A DNA stretch of 52,557 nucleotides from an uncultured Flavobacteriales bacterium. Its GTDB lineage: Bacteria > Bacteroidota > Bacteroidia > Flavobacteriales_D > Crocinitomicaceae. A model generated the notes under the pieces. It searched no databases. It worked only from the letters and a program-made list of their open reading frames with translations, and was not told the origin of the DNA. The translations under genes and the position numbers were made by a program. Position 1 is the stretch's first letter. The number at the start of each line of letters is the position of its first letter. Below are positions 32,781-41,268 of this stretch, in pieces. The stretch covers positions 1-52,557 of the forward strand of contig CAJXRM010000008.1 in the NCBI GenBank assembly GCA_913059205.1, in the 5' to 3' direction.

Positions 32781-32821
32781 GGACTACAGTCCTTGCTCCA
32801 GTCTTCAAAGGCTGTCGCTTT
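32781..32821 (+). repeat. Two-hairpin intergenic repeat, second copy after tRNA-Pro
   Basis: Hairpin 1 is GGACT-AC-AGTCC (32781-32792). Hairpin 2 is AAGGC/GCTTT (32808-32821) with loop TGTC and one G-U pair. It is tandem with the copy at 32703. The rest of the spacer to 32951 shows nothing else. Confidence 0.72.
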
Positions 32822-32951
32822 CACTTGTCATCCAAACGAAATAAATAAGATAGTTTGTCAAATTAATTAGTCCTTATTGTTAATATTGACTTAGATTCTA
32901 CTTCCAACCATTCATCATTAATTGTCGTTTATTAGATAAATTCGACTTGTT

Positions 32952-34421
32952 ATGAAATTACTATTACTGTTTACTTTTTTTTTAGGTCTAACCTATGTAA
33001 ATGGCCAAAATTTTGCTCCATTCAATGATACAGTTCCTAAACGTTTTTCGAATAGTACACTGCCATCTGATGATGGCTATTTTTTCTATTCGCAATTAAA
33101 TGAAGTGAATGGTGATACAATCTTGTTTTCTCAGTATTTCGTTCTATCTGATTTAGAGGTAGATGTGACAGGGACAAGCTGTGCAGGATGGGGAGGAGGA
33201 CAACAGTCAGTGATTGATACCACCTGGTTTGGGAGAGTTATCAAATACAACAATGCTACCAATGAATTAATTTTAAGTAATATTGAATTAGCCCAACTTA
33301 GGTTTGATTTTGGTATTTCGCTTGGGGATTCGTCATTGTTTTATCAAAATGCAGGAAATGAATACTATATTAAATACGAGTCAATTGGTACTGAAAGTAT
33401 TTTTGGAGTTATTGATTTTGTGAAAACATTTAAGGTGTTGCATTATGATTTGATGGCTAATCCAATTGCTTCAACATTACATAATTTCGAGATTAAACTA
33501 GGTGAAGATGTAGGATTAATTCAATTCATGAATTGCTATGATTTTCCACAAACAGAAATGGGTCTTAAATTAAAGGGGCAGTTGAACCCAACATTGGGCG
33601 AATATCAAATGACATATGATGAAGCATTTCCATGGAGTATTGGTGATACGTTGGAGTACACGGGGTACAATTCCCCATCCTTTGGAGGTCCTACAACAAT
33701 AGCTTATTCGAGATACGTTGTAAACAATAGAATTGAAACGGTAGACTCTGTTTATATTTATTTTGATTATGATCTACAAGTGAATAATTCTCCCCCAGGA
33801 CTGAGTAACTATCCTCCTGTTTATTTAATTGATTACCCAAACCCGTTTGGGTATAAGAAAGGTGAAAATCTAATTGAGCAACCTGGAGGTATGGTTGAAA
33901 TTCAAACGACTTCGTATTTTTCTGATTCCATTGAGTCATGCGGTTACAAAAAGCGTGTTGGTAGGGTAGATGCATTTGAATTGTACTGTCAAGAATGTGA
34001 TTGCATGATTCCTTATGATGGATTTGGAACAGCTTTACATTTTAAAGACTATCAGGCGACAAAAGGTATTACCAATATGTCACAGCAATTATATGGATCT
34101 GCAGGATATAATCCATATTCAGAATTAATTTATAGCAACATCGATGGGGACATTTGTGGTAATTATGTTCCACTTGGTATAAATGAGCTAGAACTTTCAA
34201 TTAAAATTTTCCCAAATCCAACGACTAAAGAATTAAACATTTCACTACCTGTTCAAATGATATCCGGTATCATTAAGGATGCGAAAGGGATTGAAATAGA
34301 TACTTTTACAATTGAAAACTTAAACTTCACACGCGATGTGTCAAAATTTTCAAAAGGTGTTTATTTTCTTTTGGTTAGAAATGACCATCAATCAAGTACC
34401 GTAAGATTTATCGTAGAATAA
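32952..34421 (+). CDS. T9SS type A sorting domain protein
   Basis: This is 489 residues from ATG 32952. The signal peptide is MKLLLLFTFFLGLTYVNGQ. Residues ~25-410 are strand-rich with several Cys (TSCAGWGGGQQ, MNCYDFPQ, YCQECDCMIPYDG), family unknown. The T9SS domain covers ~415-489 (SIKIFPNPTTKELNISLPV, IKDAKGIEIDTF, KGVYFLLVRND, STVRFIVE). It is predicted to be a secreted or surface protein. It converges with the Lrp/AsnC gene with only 16 bases between stop codons and no clear terminator. Confidence 0.86.
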   Translation: MKLLLLFTFFLGLTYVNGQNFAPFNDTVPKRFSNSTLPSDDGYFFYSQLNEVNGDTILFSQYFVLSDLEVDVTGTSCAGWGGGQQSVIDTTWFGRVIKYNNATNELILSNIELAQLRFDFGISLGDSSLFYQNAGNEYYIKYESIGTESIFGVIDFVKTFKVLHYDLMANPIASTLHNFEIKLGEDVGLIQFMNCYDFPQTEMGLKLKGQLNPTLGEYQMTYDEAFPWSIGDTLEYTGYNSPSFGGPTTIAYSRYVVNNRIETVDSVYIYFDYDLQVNNSPPGLSNYPPVYLIDYPNPFGYKKGENLIEQPGGMVEIQTTSYFSDSIESCGYKKRVGRVDAFELYCQECDCMIPYDGFGTALHFKDYQATKGITNMSQQLYGSAGYNPYSELIYSNIDGDICGNYVPLGINELELSIKIFPNPTTKELNISLPVQMISGIIKDAKGIEIDTFTIENLNFTRDVSKFSKGVYFLLVRNDHQSSTVRFIVE

Positions 34422-34437
34422 TTTGATTAAATTAAAA

Positions 34438-34890
34438 CTATAACACAATTCTCGTCGAGTACTTAATTTCTTCCAACACAATTTGACTATCAATGTTTCC
34501 GATATTTCGAAATTGTGCAACATCGTTTAATAAAAAGTCACGGTATTCTTTAATGGTCGAAAACCTCACTTTTACTAAAAAATCGAAATTTCCAGAAGTG
34601 TGATAGAATTCACGAACGGCCTCAAGTGCTTCCATTTTTTTTACGAATTCATTTCGCTTTTCAGCTTGGTGATCTTTAATGGTGATATTCATGAAAACAA
34701 CTAAGTTTTTATCCAGTAAATCGGCGTCCAAAAGAGCCACATAATTCTTTATTACTCCCGAACTTTGCAGTTTTTTTATCCTTTCGTAGATAGGAGTAGT
34801 TGTTAACGACAACTTTGAGGCCATTTCTTTGGCTGTTTTCATTGAATCTTCTTGGAGAAATTCAAGGATTTTTCTATCTATATCATCCAT
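34438..34890 (-). CDS. Lrp/AsnC family transcriptional regulator
   Basis: This is 150 residues. A winged helix-turn-helix occupies residues 1-60 (DDIDRKILEFLQEDSMKTAKEMASKLSL in pieces, then TTPIYERIKKLQSSGVI). The RAM/AsnC effector domain is at ~65-150 (NLVVFMNITIKDHQ, EAVREFYHTSGNFDFLVKVRF, QIVLEEIKYSTRIVL). It senses an amino acid or related ligand. It is divergent from the polyamine operon across 114 bases, so arginine-linked control of that operon is plausible but not shown. Its own -7 box (TATATTTG, minus) lies 19 bases upstream. Confidence 0.95.
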   Translation of the reverse strand: MDDIDRKILEFLQEDSMKTAKEMASKLSLTTTPIYERIKKLQSSGVIKNYVALLDADLLDKNLVVFMNITIKDHQAEKRNEFVKKMEALEAVREFYHTSGNFDFLVKVRFSTIKEYRDFLLNDVAQFRNIGNIDSQIVLEEIKYSTRIVL

Positions 34891-34909
34891 TTTTAGATTT
34901 TTTACCTGT

Positions 34910-34917
34910 CAAATATA
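34910..34917 (-). promoter_or_regulatory. -7 box of the Lrp/AsnC gene
   Basis: TATATTTG on the minus strand is a full match to TAnnTTTG. On the plus strand a weaker AACATTTG (34979-34986) stands before the polyamine operon start at 35005. Confidence 0.65.
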
Positions 34918-35004
34918 CGTTATTTAATTTTTTTCACTTAATTTCACAAAACATTTATCACAAATCCCTTTTTTACACAACATTTGTAGAAAATTAATCA
35001 GAAC

Positions 35005-35298
35005 ATGAACAGGGTTATTAAAGATTTCGCGAAGTTCGATGACGCCACTCAGGAGGATATTTACGCGGCTTATTCAGAGGGTGAATTGGAACGTACCAGT
35101 TTTCCTTTTAAAGGTGAGATTTCAGAAGGAGTAATCTATAAAGCGGATGAAACTCATTATTTAATTCCTCGATCTAGTATTATTGCTGGTAGAGCTGGAT
35201 CTTCTGAAGATTTGGATGATGATGACGACGATGTAGACGATGATGATGATACTATGGATGGTGACATCGAAGCAGATGATGATTTAGATGAAGAATAA
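35005..35298 (+). CDS. Small protein with poly-acidic tail, polyamine operon leader gene
   Basis: This is 97 residues. Residues 1-65 form a small domain (MNRVIKDFAKFDDATQEDIYAA, SFPFKGEISEGVIYKADE, HYLIPRSSIIAGRAG). Residues ~66-97 are almost all Asp/Glu, with runs of six and five Asp. The last 11 bases overlap the arginine decarboxylase start (ATG 35288) in another frame, so the genes are translationally coupled. The tail could bind cationic polyamines or slow ribosomes before the overlap; both are inferences. I do not recognise the N-terminal family. Confidence 0.82.
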   Translation: MNRVIKDFAKFDDATQEDIYAAYSEGELERTSFPFKGEISEGVIYKADETHYLIPRSSIIAGRAGSSEDLDDDDDDVDDDDDTMDGDIEADDDLDEE

Positions 35299-36682
35299 GT
35301 ACAGAGATTTAATTGAACAAACATTTGATTTTCCACAAGAGGAATTTAATGTAGAAAAGGGGAATTTATTTTTTCGAGGATTAGACATGATGGAGCTAAT
35401 CGAAAAATACAAAACACCATTTCGGTTTACTTATTTACCTGCAATCGGTCAACAGATCGAAAAATGTAGAGACTGGTTTAATTCGGGGATCGAAGATTTA
35501 AATTATGAAGGTCGATACCGATATTGTTACTGTACCAAAAGTTCGCACTTCAGTTTTGTTTTGGAGGAATGTGCAAAGCACAACACAAATATTGAAACAT
35601 CGTCAGCTTTCGATATTGATATCGTTATTTCTCTCTACAAGAAAAAATTACTTAAAGATGATATCTACGTTATTTGTAACGGATACAAAACGGAGCTATA
35701 CATTCAAAAAATTGCTGAGTTAATTGATCTTGGATTTGACAGAATCATTCCGATAATCGATAACTTCAGAGAGTTTGAATTGTTAGATGAAATAATAAAA
35801 ACCAAACTAGAAATTGGTATTCGAATCGCCTCGGAGGAGGATCCAAAATTTGAGTTTTATACTTCACGACTAGGAATTGGATATAAAGACGTTGTATCCT
35901 TTTTTAAATGGAAAATTAAAGATCATAAAAAGTTCAAGCTTTCGATGATGCACTTTTTCGTAAATACTGGTATTCGTGATAACGCATATTATTGGAATGA
36001 ATTGCGAAAATTCATTTCAGTTTATACTGACTTAATGAAAGTTGATGCGAATATCAAATATTTGAACGTTGGTGGTGGTTTTCCAGTGAAAAATTCATTG
36101 GCTTTCGATTACGATTACGAGTATATGGTTCGTGAAATTATCGAACAAATCAAAAATGGCGCAGATAGCGTTGGGGCGACACATCCTGATATTTTTACAG
36201 AATTTGGTTCGTTTACAGTTGCAGAATCGGGTGGTATGGTATTTTCCATTCTAGACCAGAAAAAACAAAACGATAGAGAAAACTGGAACATGATCAACGG
36301 GTCATTTATGACCACTTTGCCGGATACATGGGCTATTAACAAACGTTTTATTATGCTTCCAATTAATCGTTGGGAAGATCGATATGAACGTGTATTCTTG
36401 GGTGGACTAACCTGTGATAGTGATGATTACTACAATTCAGAACAACATATCAACGCGATATATTTACCTGAGTTCAAAAGAAATAAAGAATTATTTGTTG
36501 GTTTTTTTAACTGCGGTGCGTACCAAGAATCAATTTCGGGTTACGGCGGTATAAAACATTGTTTGATTCCTTCTCCAAAACACATTTTAATTGATCGAGA
36601 TAAGAATGGAGAGGTGGTGCACGAATTGTACCGTAAAGAACAAACGAACACCGATATGCTTAAAATATTAGGTTACGAATGA
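35288..36682 (+). CDS. speA: Arginine decarboxylase, PLP fold-III type
   Basis: This is 464 residues, the short type found in Bacteroidota rather than the ~650-residue E. coli SpeA. An alanine-racemase-like barrel starts with YRYCYCTKSSHFSFVLEE, where Lys84 should hold PLP; NVGGGFPVKNS is the phosphate-binding Gly-rich loop. The C-terminal beta domain has FLGGLTCDSDDYYN, the active-site Cys-Asp motif, and GAYQESISGYGG. It converts arginine to agmatine. Context confirms this: agmatinase follows with a 4-base overlap. Assignment to arginine rather than another basic amino acid rests on family and context. Confidence 0.9.
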   Translation: MKNKYRDLIEQTFDFPQEEFNVEKGNLFFRGLDMMELIEKYKTPFRFTYLPAIGQQIEKCRDWFNSGIEDLNYEGRYRYCYCTKSSHFSFVLEECAKHNTNIETSSAFDIDIVISLYKKKLLKDDIYVICNGYKTELYIQKIAELIDLGFDRIIPIIDNFREFELLDEIIKTKLEIGIRIASEEDPKFEFYTSRLGIGYKDVVSFFKWKIKDHKKFKLSMMHFFVNTGIRDNAYYWNELRKFISVYTDLMKVDANIKYLNVGGGFPVKNSLAFDYDYEYMVREIIEQIKNGADSVGATHPDIFTEFGSFTVAESGGMVFSILDQKKQNDRENWNMINGSFMTTLPDTWAINKRFIMLPINRWEDRYERVFLGGLTCDSDDYYNSEQHINAIYLPEFKRNKELFVGFFNCGAYQESISGYGGIKHCLIPSPKHILIDRDKNGEVVHELYRKEQTNTDMLKILGYE

Positions 36683-37524
36683 AAACATTTGGAGGTATCC
36701 CTGAAGAGAATGCACAATACGCATCTTCTAAGGTAGTTTTAGTACCTGTTCCTTATGATGGAACCAGTACGTATGGTAAAGGAGCTGACAAAGGTCCTGA
36801 TGCTATTCTAGACGCAGCGGAAAACATGGAGCTGTACGACATTGAAACAGGAACAGAAGTTTATCTAAACGGAATTTTTCTTGCTCCCGCGGTGACCGAA
36901 GATGGTTCTGCAGAAGCAATGGTGGAAGCAGTAGATAAGGCTATCTCCAGCTATTTGGAGGACGGCAAGTTTGTTTCAATGCTTGGTGGTGAACACTCAG
37001 TGAGTATTGGTTCGATGCGCGCGTTTCGAAGAAAATATCCTAATTTGAATGTATTGCAATTGGATGCACATTCTGATTTGCGTCCTGAATATTTAGGGAC
37101 AACGTGTAATCACGCATGTGCAATGCACGAAGCAGCAAGAGAATCAAAGGCAGTTCAAGTTGGAATTAGAAGTATGGACACTGTGGAATTGCCTTTCGTT
37201 AAGAAAGAGAACTTTTTCACTTCGTATGCGATTCGTTCCAATCCAAATTGGAAAGAAGATGTCCTTGCTCGTTTAGAAGGAGATGTTTACATTACTATTG
37301 ACTTAGATGCATTTGATCCATCTATAATGCCTTCGACAGGAACGCCGGAACCAGGAGGATTGTTTTGGAATGAAACATTGGACTTATTGAAAATGGTTTA
37401 TAAAAAATGCAACGTTGTAGGCTTCGATATTGTGGAGTTAGCTCCGATCGAAGGGTTTTCAGGACCTGACTTCATGGCATCAAAACTTTACTATAAATTA
37501 ATCGCTTACAAATTTGACTTATAA
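36679..37524 (+). CDS. speB: Agmatinase (ureohydrolase family)
   Basis: This is 281 residues. The manganese-binding motifs of the arginase/agmatinase family are complete: GGEHSVS (residues ~98-104), LDAHSDLR (~118-125) and IDLDAFDPS (~210-218), plus GTPEPGGLFW and the C-terminal GFDIVELAP. It hydrolyses agmatine to putrescine and urea. The start overlaps the decarboxylase stop (ATGA) and its stop overlaps the next start (TAATG), so the operon is tightly coupled. Confidence 0.94.
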   Translation: MKTFGGIPEENAQYASSKVVLVPVPYDGTSTYGKGADKGPDAILDAAENMELYDIETGTEVYLNGIFLAPAVTEDGSAEAMVEAVDKAISSYLEDGKFVSMLGGEHSVSIGSMRAFRRKYPNLNVLQLDAHSDLRPEYLGTTCNHACAMHEAARESKAVQVGIRSMDTVELPFVKKENFFTSYAIRSNPNWKEDVLARLEGDVYITIDLDAFDPSIMPSTGTPEPGGLFWNETLDLLKMVYKKCNVVGFDIVELAPIEGFSGPDFMASKLYYKLIAYKFDL

Positions 37525-38492
37525 TGGCTGAAATTAGATCGTTCATCGAGAAAAACTTTTTACACTTTAACGCCGCAGCATTGGTGGATGCTGCTAAAGG
37601 ATATGAAAAACACCTTGCGGAAGGGAAAAAAATGTTGGTTTCTTTGGCTGGCGCTATGAGTACTGCTGAATTGGGGATTTCATTTGCAGAAATGATTCGT
37701 CAAAATAAAGTCCACGTGATTTCATGTACTGGTGCGAATTTGGAGGAAGATTTGATGAATCTAGTTGCGCATAATAGTTACGAACGTGTACCTCACTACC
37801 GTGATTTAACAGGTCAGGACGAATGGGATCTATTGGAAAGAGGATTGAACCGTGTGACAGATACATGTATTCCTGAAGAAGAAGCTTTTCGACGTTTACA
37901 GAAACATGTTTTTGAAATTTGGAAAGATGCAGAGGATAAAGGTGAGCGTTACTTCCCGCATGAATTCATGTACAAATTAATTCGTTCAGGCGTTTTGGAG
38001 CAATACTACGAAATTGATCCTAAAAATTCATGGATGTTAGCGGCTGCTGAGAAAAACTTACCGATTATCGTTCCAGGATGGGAGGATTCTACAATGGGTA
38101 ATATCTTCGCTTCGTATTGTCTTAAAGGCGAATTGAAAGCTTCTACAATGAAGTCTGGAATTGAATACATGATGTGGCTAGCCGATTTCTATACAGAAAC
38201 TGCAGAAGACAAAGGAATTGGATTTTTCCAAATAGGAGGAGGAATCGCTGGAGATTTCCCAATCTGTGTAGTTCCTATGTTATACCAAGATATGGAAAGA
38301 ACTGAAACTCCTTTCTGGAGTTATTTCTGTCAAATATCGGATTCCACAACGAGTTATGGATCGTACTCTGGAGCTGTTCCGAATGAGAAAATTACTTGGG
38401 GGAAATTAGATATTACCACACCAAAATTTATTGTTGAATCAGATGCTACGATTGTCGCACCGCTGATTTTTGCTTGGATACTAAATCAATAA
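37524..38492 (+). CDS. Deoxyhypusine synthase-like protein, probable polyamine enzyme
   Basis: This is 322 residues. MLVSLAGAMSTAELGISFAE, VHVISCTGANLEEDLMNLVA and VPGWEDSTMGNIFASYCLKG match the DHS fold. NEKITWGKL carries Lys294, equivalent to the catalytic lysine that forms the aminobutyl-enzyme imine. Bacteria lack eIF5A, so it cannot make deoxyhypusine on its usual protein; bacterial homologues are thought to transfer the aminobutyl group to small amines, giving for example homospermidine. The position after speA and speB (making putrescine) agrees. The exact product cannot be told from sequence. Confidence 0.88.
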   Translation: MAEIRSFIEKNFLHFNAAALVDAAKGYEKHLAEGKKMLVSLAGAMSTAELGISFAEMIRQNKVHVISCTGANLEEDLMNLVAHNSYERVPHYRDLTGQDEWDLLERGLNRVTDTCIPEEEAFRRLQKHVFEIWKDAEDKGERYFPHEFMYKLIRSGVLEQYYEIDPKNSWMLAAAEKNLPIIVPGWEDSTMGNIFASYCLKGELKASTMKSGIEYMMWLADFYTETAEDKGIGFFQIGGGIAGDFPICVVPMLYQDMERTETPFWSYFCQISDSTTSYGSYSGAVPNEKITWGKLDITTPKFIVESDATIVAPLIFAWILNQ

Positions 38493-38506
38493 AGCAATTT
38501 CACCGA

Positions 38507-39025
38507 ATGGATATTCGAACGAAAGTATTGGAAATTCGTACGGGAAGAAATTTTGTCGACTTTCAGAGGTATTTTAAAGAGAATCCCAAAGAAATAAAGG
38601 ACCTGGTCCAATTAATTCATGTACAAGAGGCGTATCCTATCCCAGAATACGCCTCTTGGATTTTGGTGCATTTGTGTACGTCCGATGCGCCGTCTATTCA
38701 ACCCTATTATAGGTCTATTGTTGATCAACTTTTTGTAACTGAAAATCAATCGGTGCGAAGAAACCTTATTAATACAATAGATCATTTGGTGATAACGGAT
38801 TACAAAGAATCGAAACTCATAGACTTGTTGATTTCGTTTATTCAGGACTTTGACAACAAAGTTGCTGTTCAAGTTTATTCGATGCAGATTTTGACAAAGT
38901 TTGTAAAAAACCATTCGGAATTGAAGGCTGAAATAGAAGAAGTGATTCACTTTAATTCTGAAAATAAATCTCCTGCGTACTACGCCGGAATGCGTAAATT
39001 TCTTCGTAAAACGAAAAACAGCTAA
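38507..39025 (+). CDS. Helical hypothetical protein (HEAT-like), polyamine operon tail
   Basis: This is 172 residues from ATG 38507, 14 bases after the DHS-like stop. The protein is helical with repeated hydrophobic helices (EYASWILVHLCTSDAPSIQ, RRNLINTIDHLVITDYKES, KVAVQVYSMQILTKFVKNH), suggesting HEAT/ARM-type repeats and a scaffolding role. No enzyme motif is seen. It is probably the last gene of the polyamine transcript. Similar small proteins occur in other Bacteroidota, but their context is not known to me. Confidence 0.72.
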   Translation: MDIRTKVLEIRTGRNFVDFQRYFKENPKEIKDLVQLIHVQEAYPIPEYASWILVHLCTSDAPSIQPYYRSIVDQLFVTENQSVRRNLINTIDHLVITDYKESKLIDLLISFIQDFDNKVAVQVYSMQILTKFVKNHSELKAEIEEVIHFNSENKSPAYYAGMRKFLRKTKNS

Positions 39026-39112
39026 TTTTTTTTTATTTTTTTTATCTGTTAATTCTTAGTGTTTACTGGGATCACAGTCATGTGTGTGAGCAGTGTTTTA
39101 AAAAATAATAGT

Positions 39113-39152
39113 ACTATGTATTGCATAGTTCAGTTTAAAACATATATCTTTG
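39113..39152 (+). promoter_or_regulatory. PadR/PspC promoter with overlapping palindrome
   Basis: The -33 TTG (39121-39123) and -7 box TATCTTTG (39145-39152) have 21 bases between them, a full match to the Bacteroidota promoter. The palindrome ACTATG-TATTG-CATAGT (39113-39129) covers the -33 element, so a bound repressor would block transcription; autoregulation by PadR is the natural inference. A leader of ~105 bases follows, with a 10-codon frame at 39170 of doubtful meaning. Confidence 0.75.
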
Positions 39153-39263
39153 TATAGAACAATAAGAACATGAAGTTTGTCGTGAACAAAAATTGTCTGT
39201 AGGCCAAGGACAAAAATCACATGACGATTACATGTTAAAGTTGAAAAACGAATAGTTAAGTAT

Positions 39264-39599
39264 ATGAAATTAGAAAATACACAAGCGCAAATGCGAAAGG
39301 GGATTTTAGAATTCTGTATTCTTTCCATCCTAGATAAAAAGGAAGCTTATCCTTCTGAAATTATTGACACATTAAAGGATGCCAAATTGATTGTTGTAGA
39401 AGGAACACTTTATCCTTTGTTAACACGATTGAAGAACACAGAGCTTTTGACCTACCGATGGGAGGAATCATCTTCTGGTCCACCACGAAAATATTATTCG
39501 CTTACTAAAATGGGGAAAGCTTTCCTAGATGAATTAACAGAAACATGGATGGAATTAAATACAGCCGTAACTAAAATCACCAAAAACAATTCAAAATGA
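39264..39599 (+). CDS. PadR family transcriptional regulator
   Basis: This is 111 residues. MRKGILEFCILSILDKKEAYPSEI in pieces, VEGTLYPLLTRLKNTELLTYRW (recognition helix and wing) and GPPRKYYSLTKMG are signature PadR sequences; a short C-terminal helix serves dimerisation. It is followed by a PspC gene with a 4-base overlap, a very common pairing in Bacteroidota. It probably represses its own operon through the palindrome at 39113-39129. Confidence 0.95.
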   Translation: MKLENTQAQMRKGILEFCILSILDKKEAYPSEIIDTLKDAKLIVVEGTLYPLLTRLKNTELLTYRWEESSSGPPRKYYSLTKMGKAFLDELTETWMELNTAVTKITKNNSK

Positions 39600-41137
39600 A
39601 AAAGACAGTATCAGTTAACATAAAAGGAATCAACTTCTTGATTGAAGAGGATGCTTATGAGTTGTTGCAAGACTACTTAGATAGACTTCAGAGAAATTTA
39701 AAAAATGAAGAAGGAAGTCAAGAAATTTTTGAAGACGTTGAATTGAGAATTGCCGAATTGGCCTCTTCAAAATTGAGCGATTCTAAAACGGTTATTGAAT
39801 TGGATGATATTAAATCCATTTTAGCCGCTTTAGGTAATCCAGAGGATTTTATTGATGAAGAAGAGTCTTCACAATTTGAAAGTTTTGATTCAAAATCAAG
39901 TACGGAAAACACGGAAAAAAGGCTATTTAGGGATACAGACTCGGCTGTTGTTGCTGGGGTTTGTGCCGGAATAGCGAATTTCTTTAAAATAGATGTTGTA
40001 TTTATTCGTGCATTATTTATTGTGATTTTCTTCTTTGCTGGATTCGGTATTCCAGTGTATATTATAATGTGGATCATTGTGCCAAAAGCAAAAACTACGA
40101 TCGATCGTTTGCGAATGAAGGGGAAACCAATAACCGTTGAAACCATGCGAGAAGAAGTTGAAAATGCCGCTGATAGACTTAAAAATGGGTCTAAAAAATT
40201 CGCTGACAAAATTCGAAAAGGAGATGGGTATTCTGATACTGTTTCCAGAGGGGCGCGTTTCATCTCGGTATTTTTCGGACTCGGGTTTGTTTTCTTTGGA
40301 TTGATGTTTCTCGTAGTATTTATCATTTTTGGAATAGGCAGTACAGAGATCGTCCCTGTTCACGGAGAATATGGATTTCTTTCTGCCGCTGAATTTGGTG
40401 AGCTGGTTTTATCGAATTCATCTGATTTCAATCTGTTTTGGTGGGGAGCGTTTATGGGAACCTCTTGTGCGATTCTTTTTGCGCTTTTAATTGGATCAAT
40501 GCTAATTTTTAGACTCTACAATAAATGGGCGAAATTTAGTCTTCTTGGTTTGTTCTTAATTGGATTAACTGGCGGAATTATTTGTGGTATCGTTGGTGCC
40601 AGAACGGGTAGAGATTTCTTTTCAGAAGGAGAAGGAGAAAGGATTGTTGGTTCTGTGAAATCAATGGAATTAATTGTTATTCCGCAACTAGATGAGTCGG
40701 TTTCCAAAGACGGTTTTAAAGTTAAAAGTGATAATGATGGCTTTTGGGAGATGAATGATAAGTTTATAATAATGGATCACATTAATTTCAAGTACATCCG
40801 TTCAAATGATTCACTATTTCATGTTCGTCAAAACTTTCAAGCTAGGAGTTATTCAAACAAAACGGCTTTGGTGAAAAGTGAAAATATCCGTCATAAGGCG
40901 AATTTATTTGGCGACACTTTGCTGCTTGATACCAAATTTAAATTCCCGAGAAAAGATAAGTTGAGGGATCAGGGAGTTGAAATTATAATTGAAATTCCAG
41001 AAAACGGTAAGGTTAAAATTGGAAACCAAATTATTGTTTTAGACAAATTACGTCAAGAAGACAATGATTACACCAATTACCGAGAACGTGGTAGTATGGA
41101 AGGAGACGGAGAATATTATCATAATGACTGGGAATAG
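39596..41137 (+). CDS. PspC domain envelope-stress membrane protein
   Basis: This is 513 residues. The cytoplasmic N-terminal region (1-100) has a helical MKKTVSVNIKGINFLIEEDA start. The PspC domain is at ~105-165 (RDTDSAVVAGVCAGIANFFK, then IPVYIIMWIIVPKAK). Further membrane helices follow (VFFGLGFVFFGLMFLVVFIIFG; WWGAFMGTSCAILFALLIG; SLLGLFLIGLTGGIICGIVG). The C-terminal ~170 residues are beta-rich and likely extracytoplasmic. It probably senses envelope stress. It overlaps the PadR stop by 4 bases and ends before a terminator. Confidence 0.93.
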   Translation: MKKTVSVNIKGINFLIEEDAYELLQDYLDRLQRNLKNEEGSQEIFEDVELRIAELASSKLSDSKTVIELDDIKSILAALGNPEDFIDEEESSQFESFDSKSSTENTEKRLFRDTDSAVVAGVCAGIANFFKIDVVFIRALFIVIFFFAGFGIPVYIIMWIIVPKAKTTIDRLRMKGKPITVETMREEVENAADRLKNGSKKFADKIRKGDGYSDTVSRGARFISVFFGLGFVFFGLMFLVVFIIFGIGSTEIVPVHGEYGFLSAAEFGELVLSNSSDFNLFWWGAFMGTSCAILFALLIGSMLIFRLYNKWAKFSLLGLFLIGLTGGIICGIVGARTGRDFFSEGEGERIVGSVKSMELIVIPQLDESVSKDGFKVKSDNDGFWEMNDKFIIMDHINFKYIRSNDSLFHVRQNFQARSYSNKTALVKSENIRHKANLFGDTLLLDTKFKFPRKDKLRDQGVEIIIEIPENGKVKIGNQIIVLDKLRQEDNDYTNYRERGSMEGDGEYYHNDWE

Positions 41138-41214
41138 TAACTTTTTAAAGACTTCCAAGTCTTACATAAAATGGTTTCATAGAGTGCAGTTTTAGTTTTA
41201 GTTAGAAACCTATC

Positions 41215-41243
41215 AAAACGGTCTGAATTTCAGACCGTTTTTT
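41215..41243 (+). terminator. Intrinsic terminator of the PadR/PspC operon
   Basis: AAAACGGTCTG (41215-41225) and CAGACCGTTTT (41231-41241) with loop AATTT and a T-run. Confidence 0.93.
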
Positions 41244-41268
41244 GGTTAATTCGATTATTGTTTTTTAG

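Noticed and set aside
32589..32870. Open frame running through the tRNA-Pro gene
   Set aside because: Its middle is a translation of the tRNA (a familiar artefact reading VAQLVEYSSG), with no upstream signals; the cloverleaf is complete.
34891..35004. Riboswitch or attenuator before the polyamine operon
   Set aside because: The spacer is short, AT-rich and lacks stable stems; only promoter-like boxes are visible.
39170..39202. Ten-codon leader peptide in the PadR/PspC 5' leader
   Set aside because: Too short to judge, no attenuator-like hairpin or codon run was seen.
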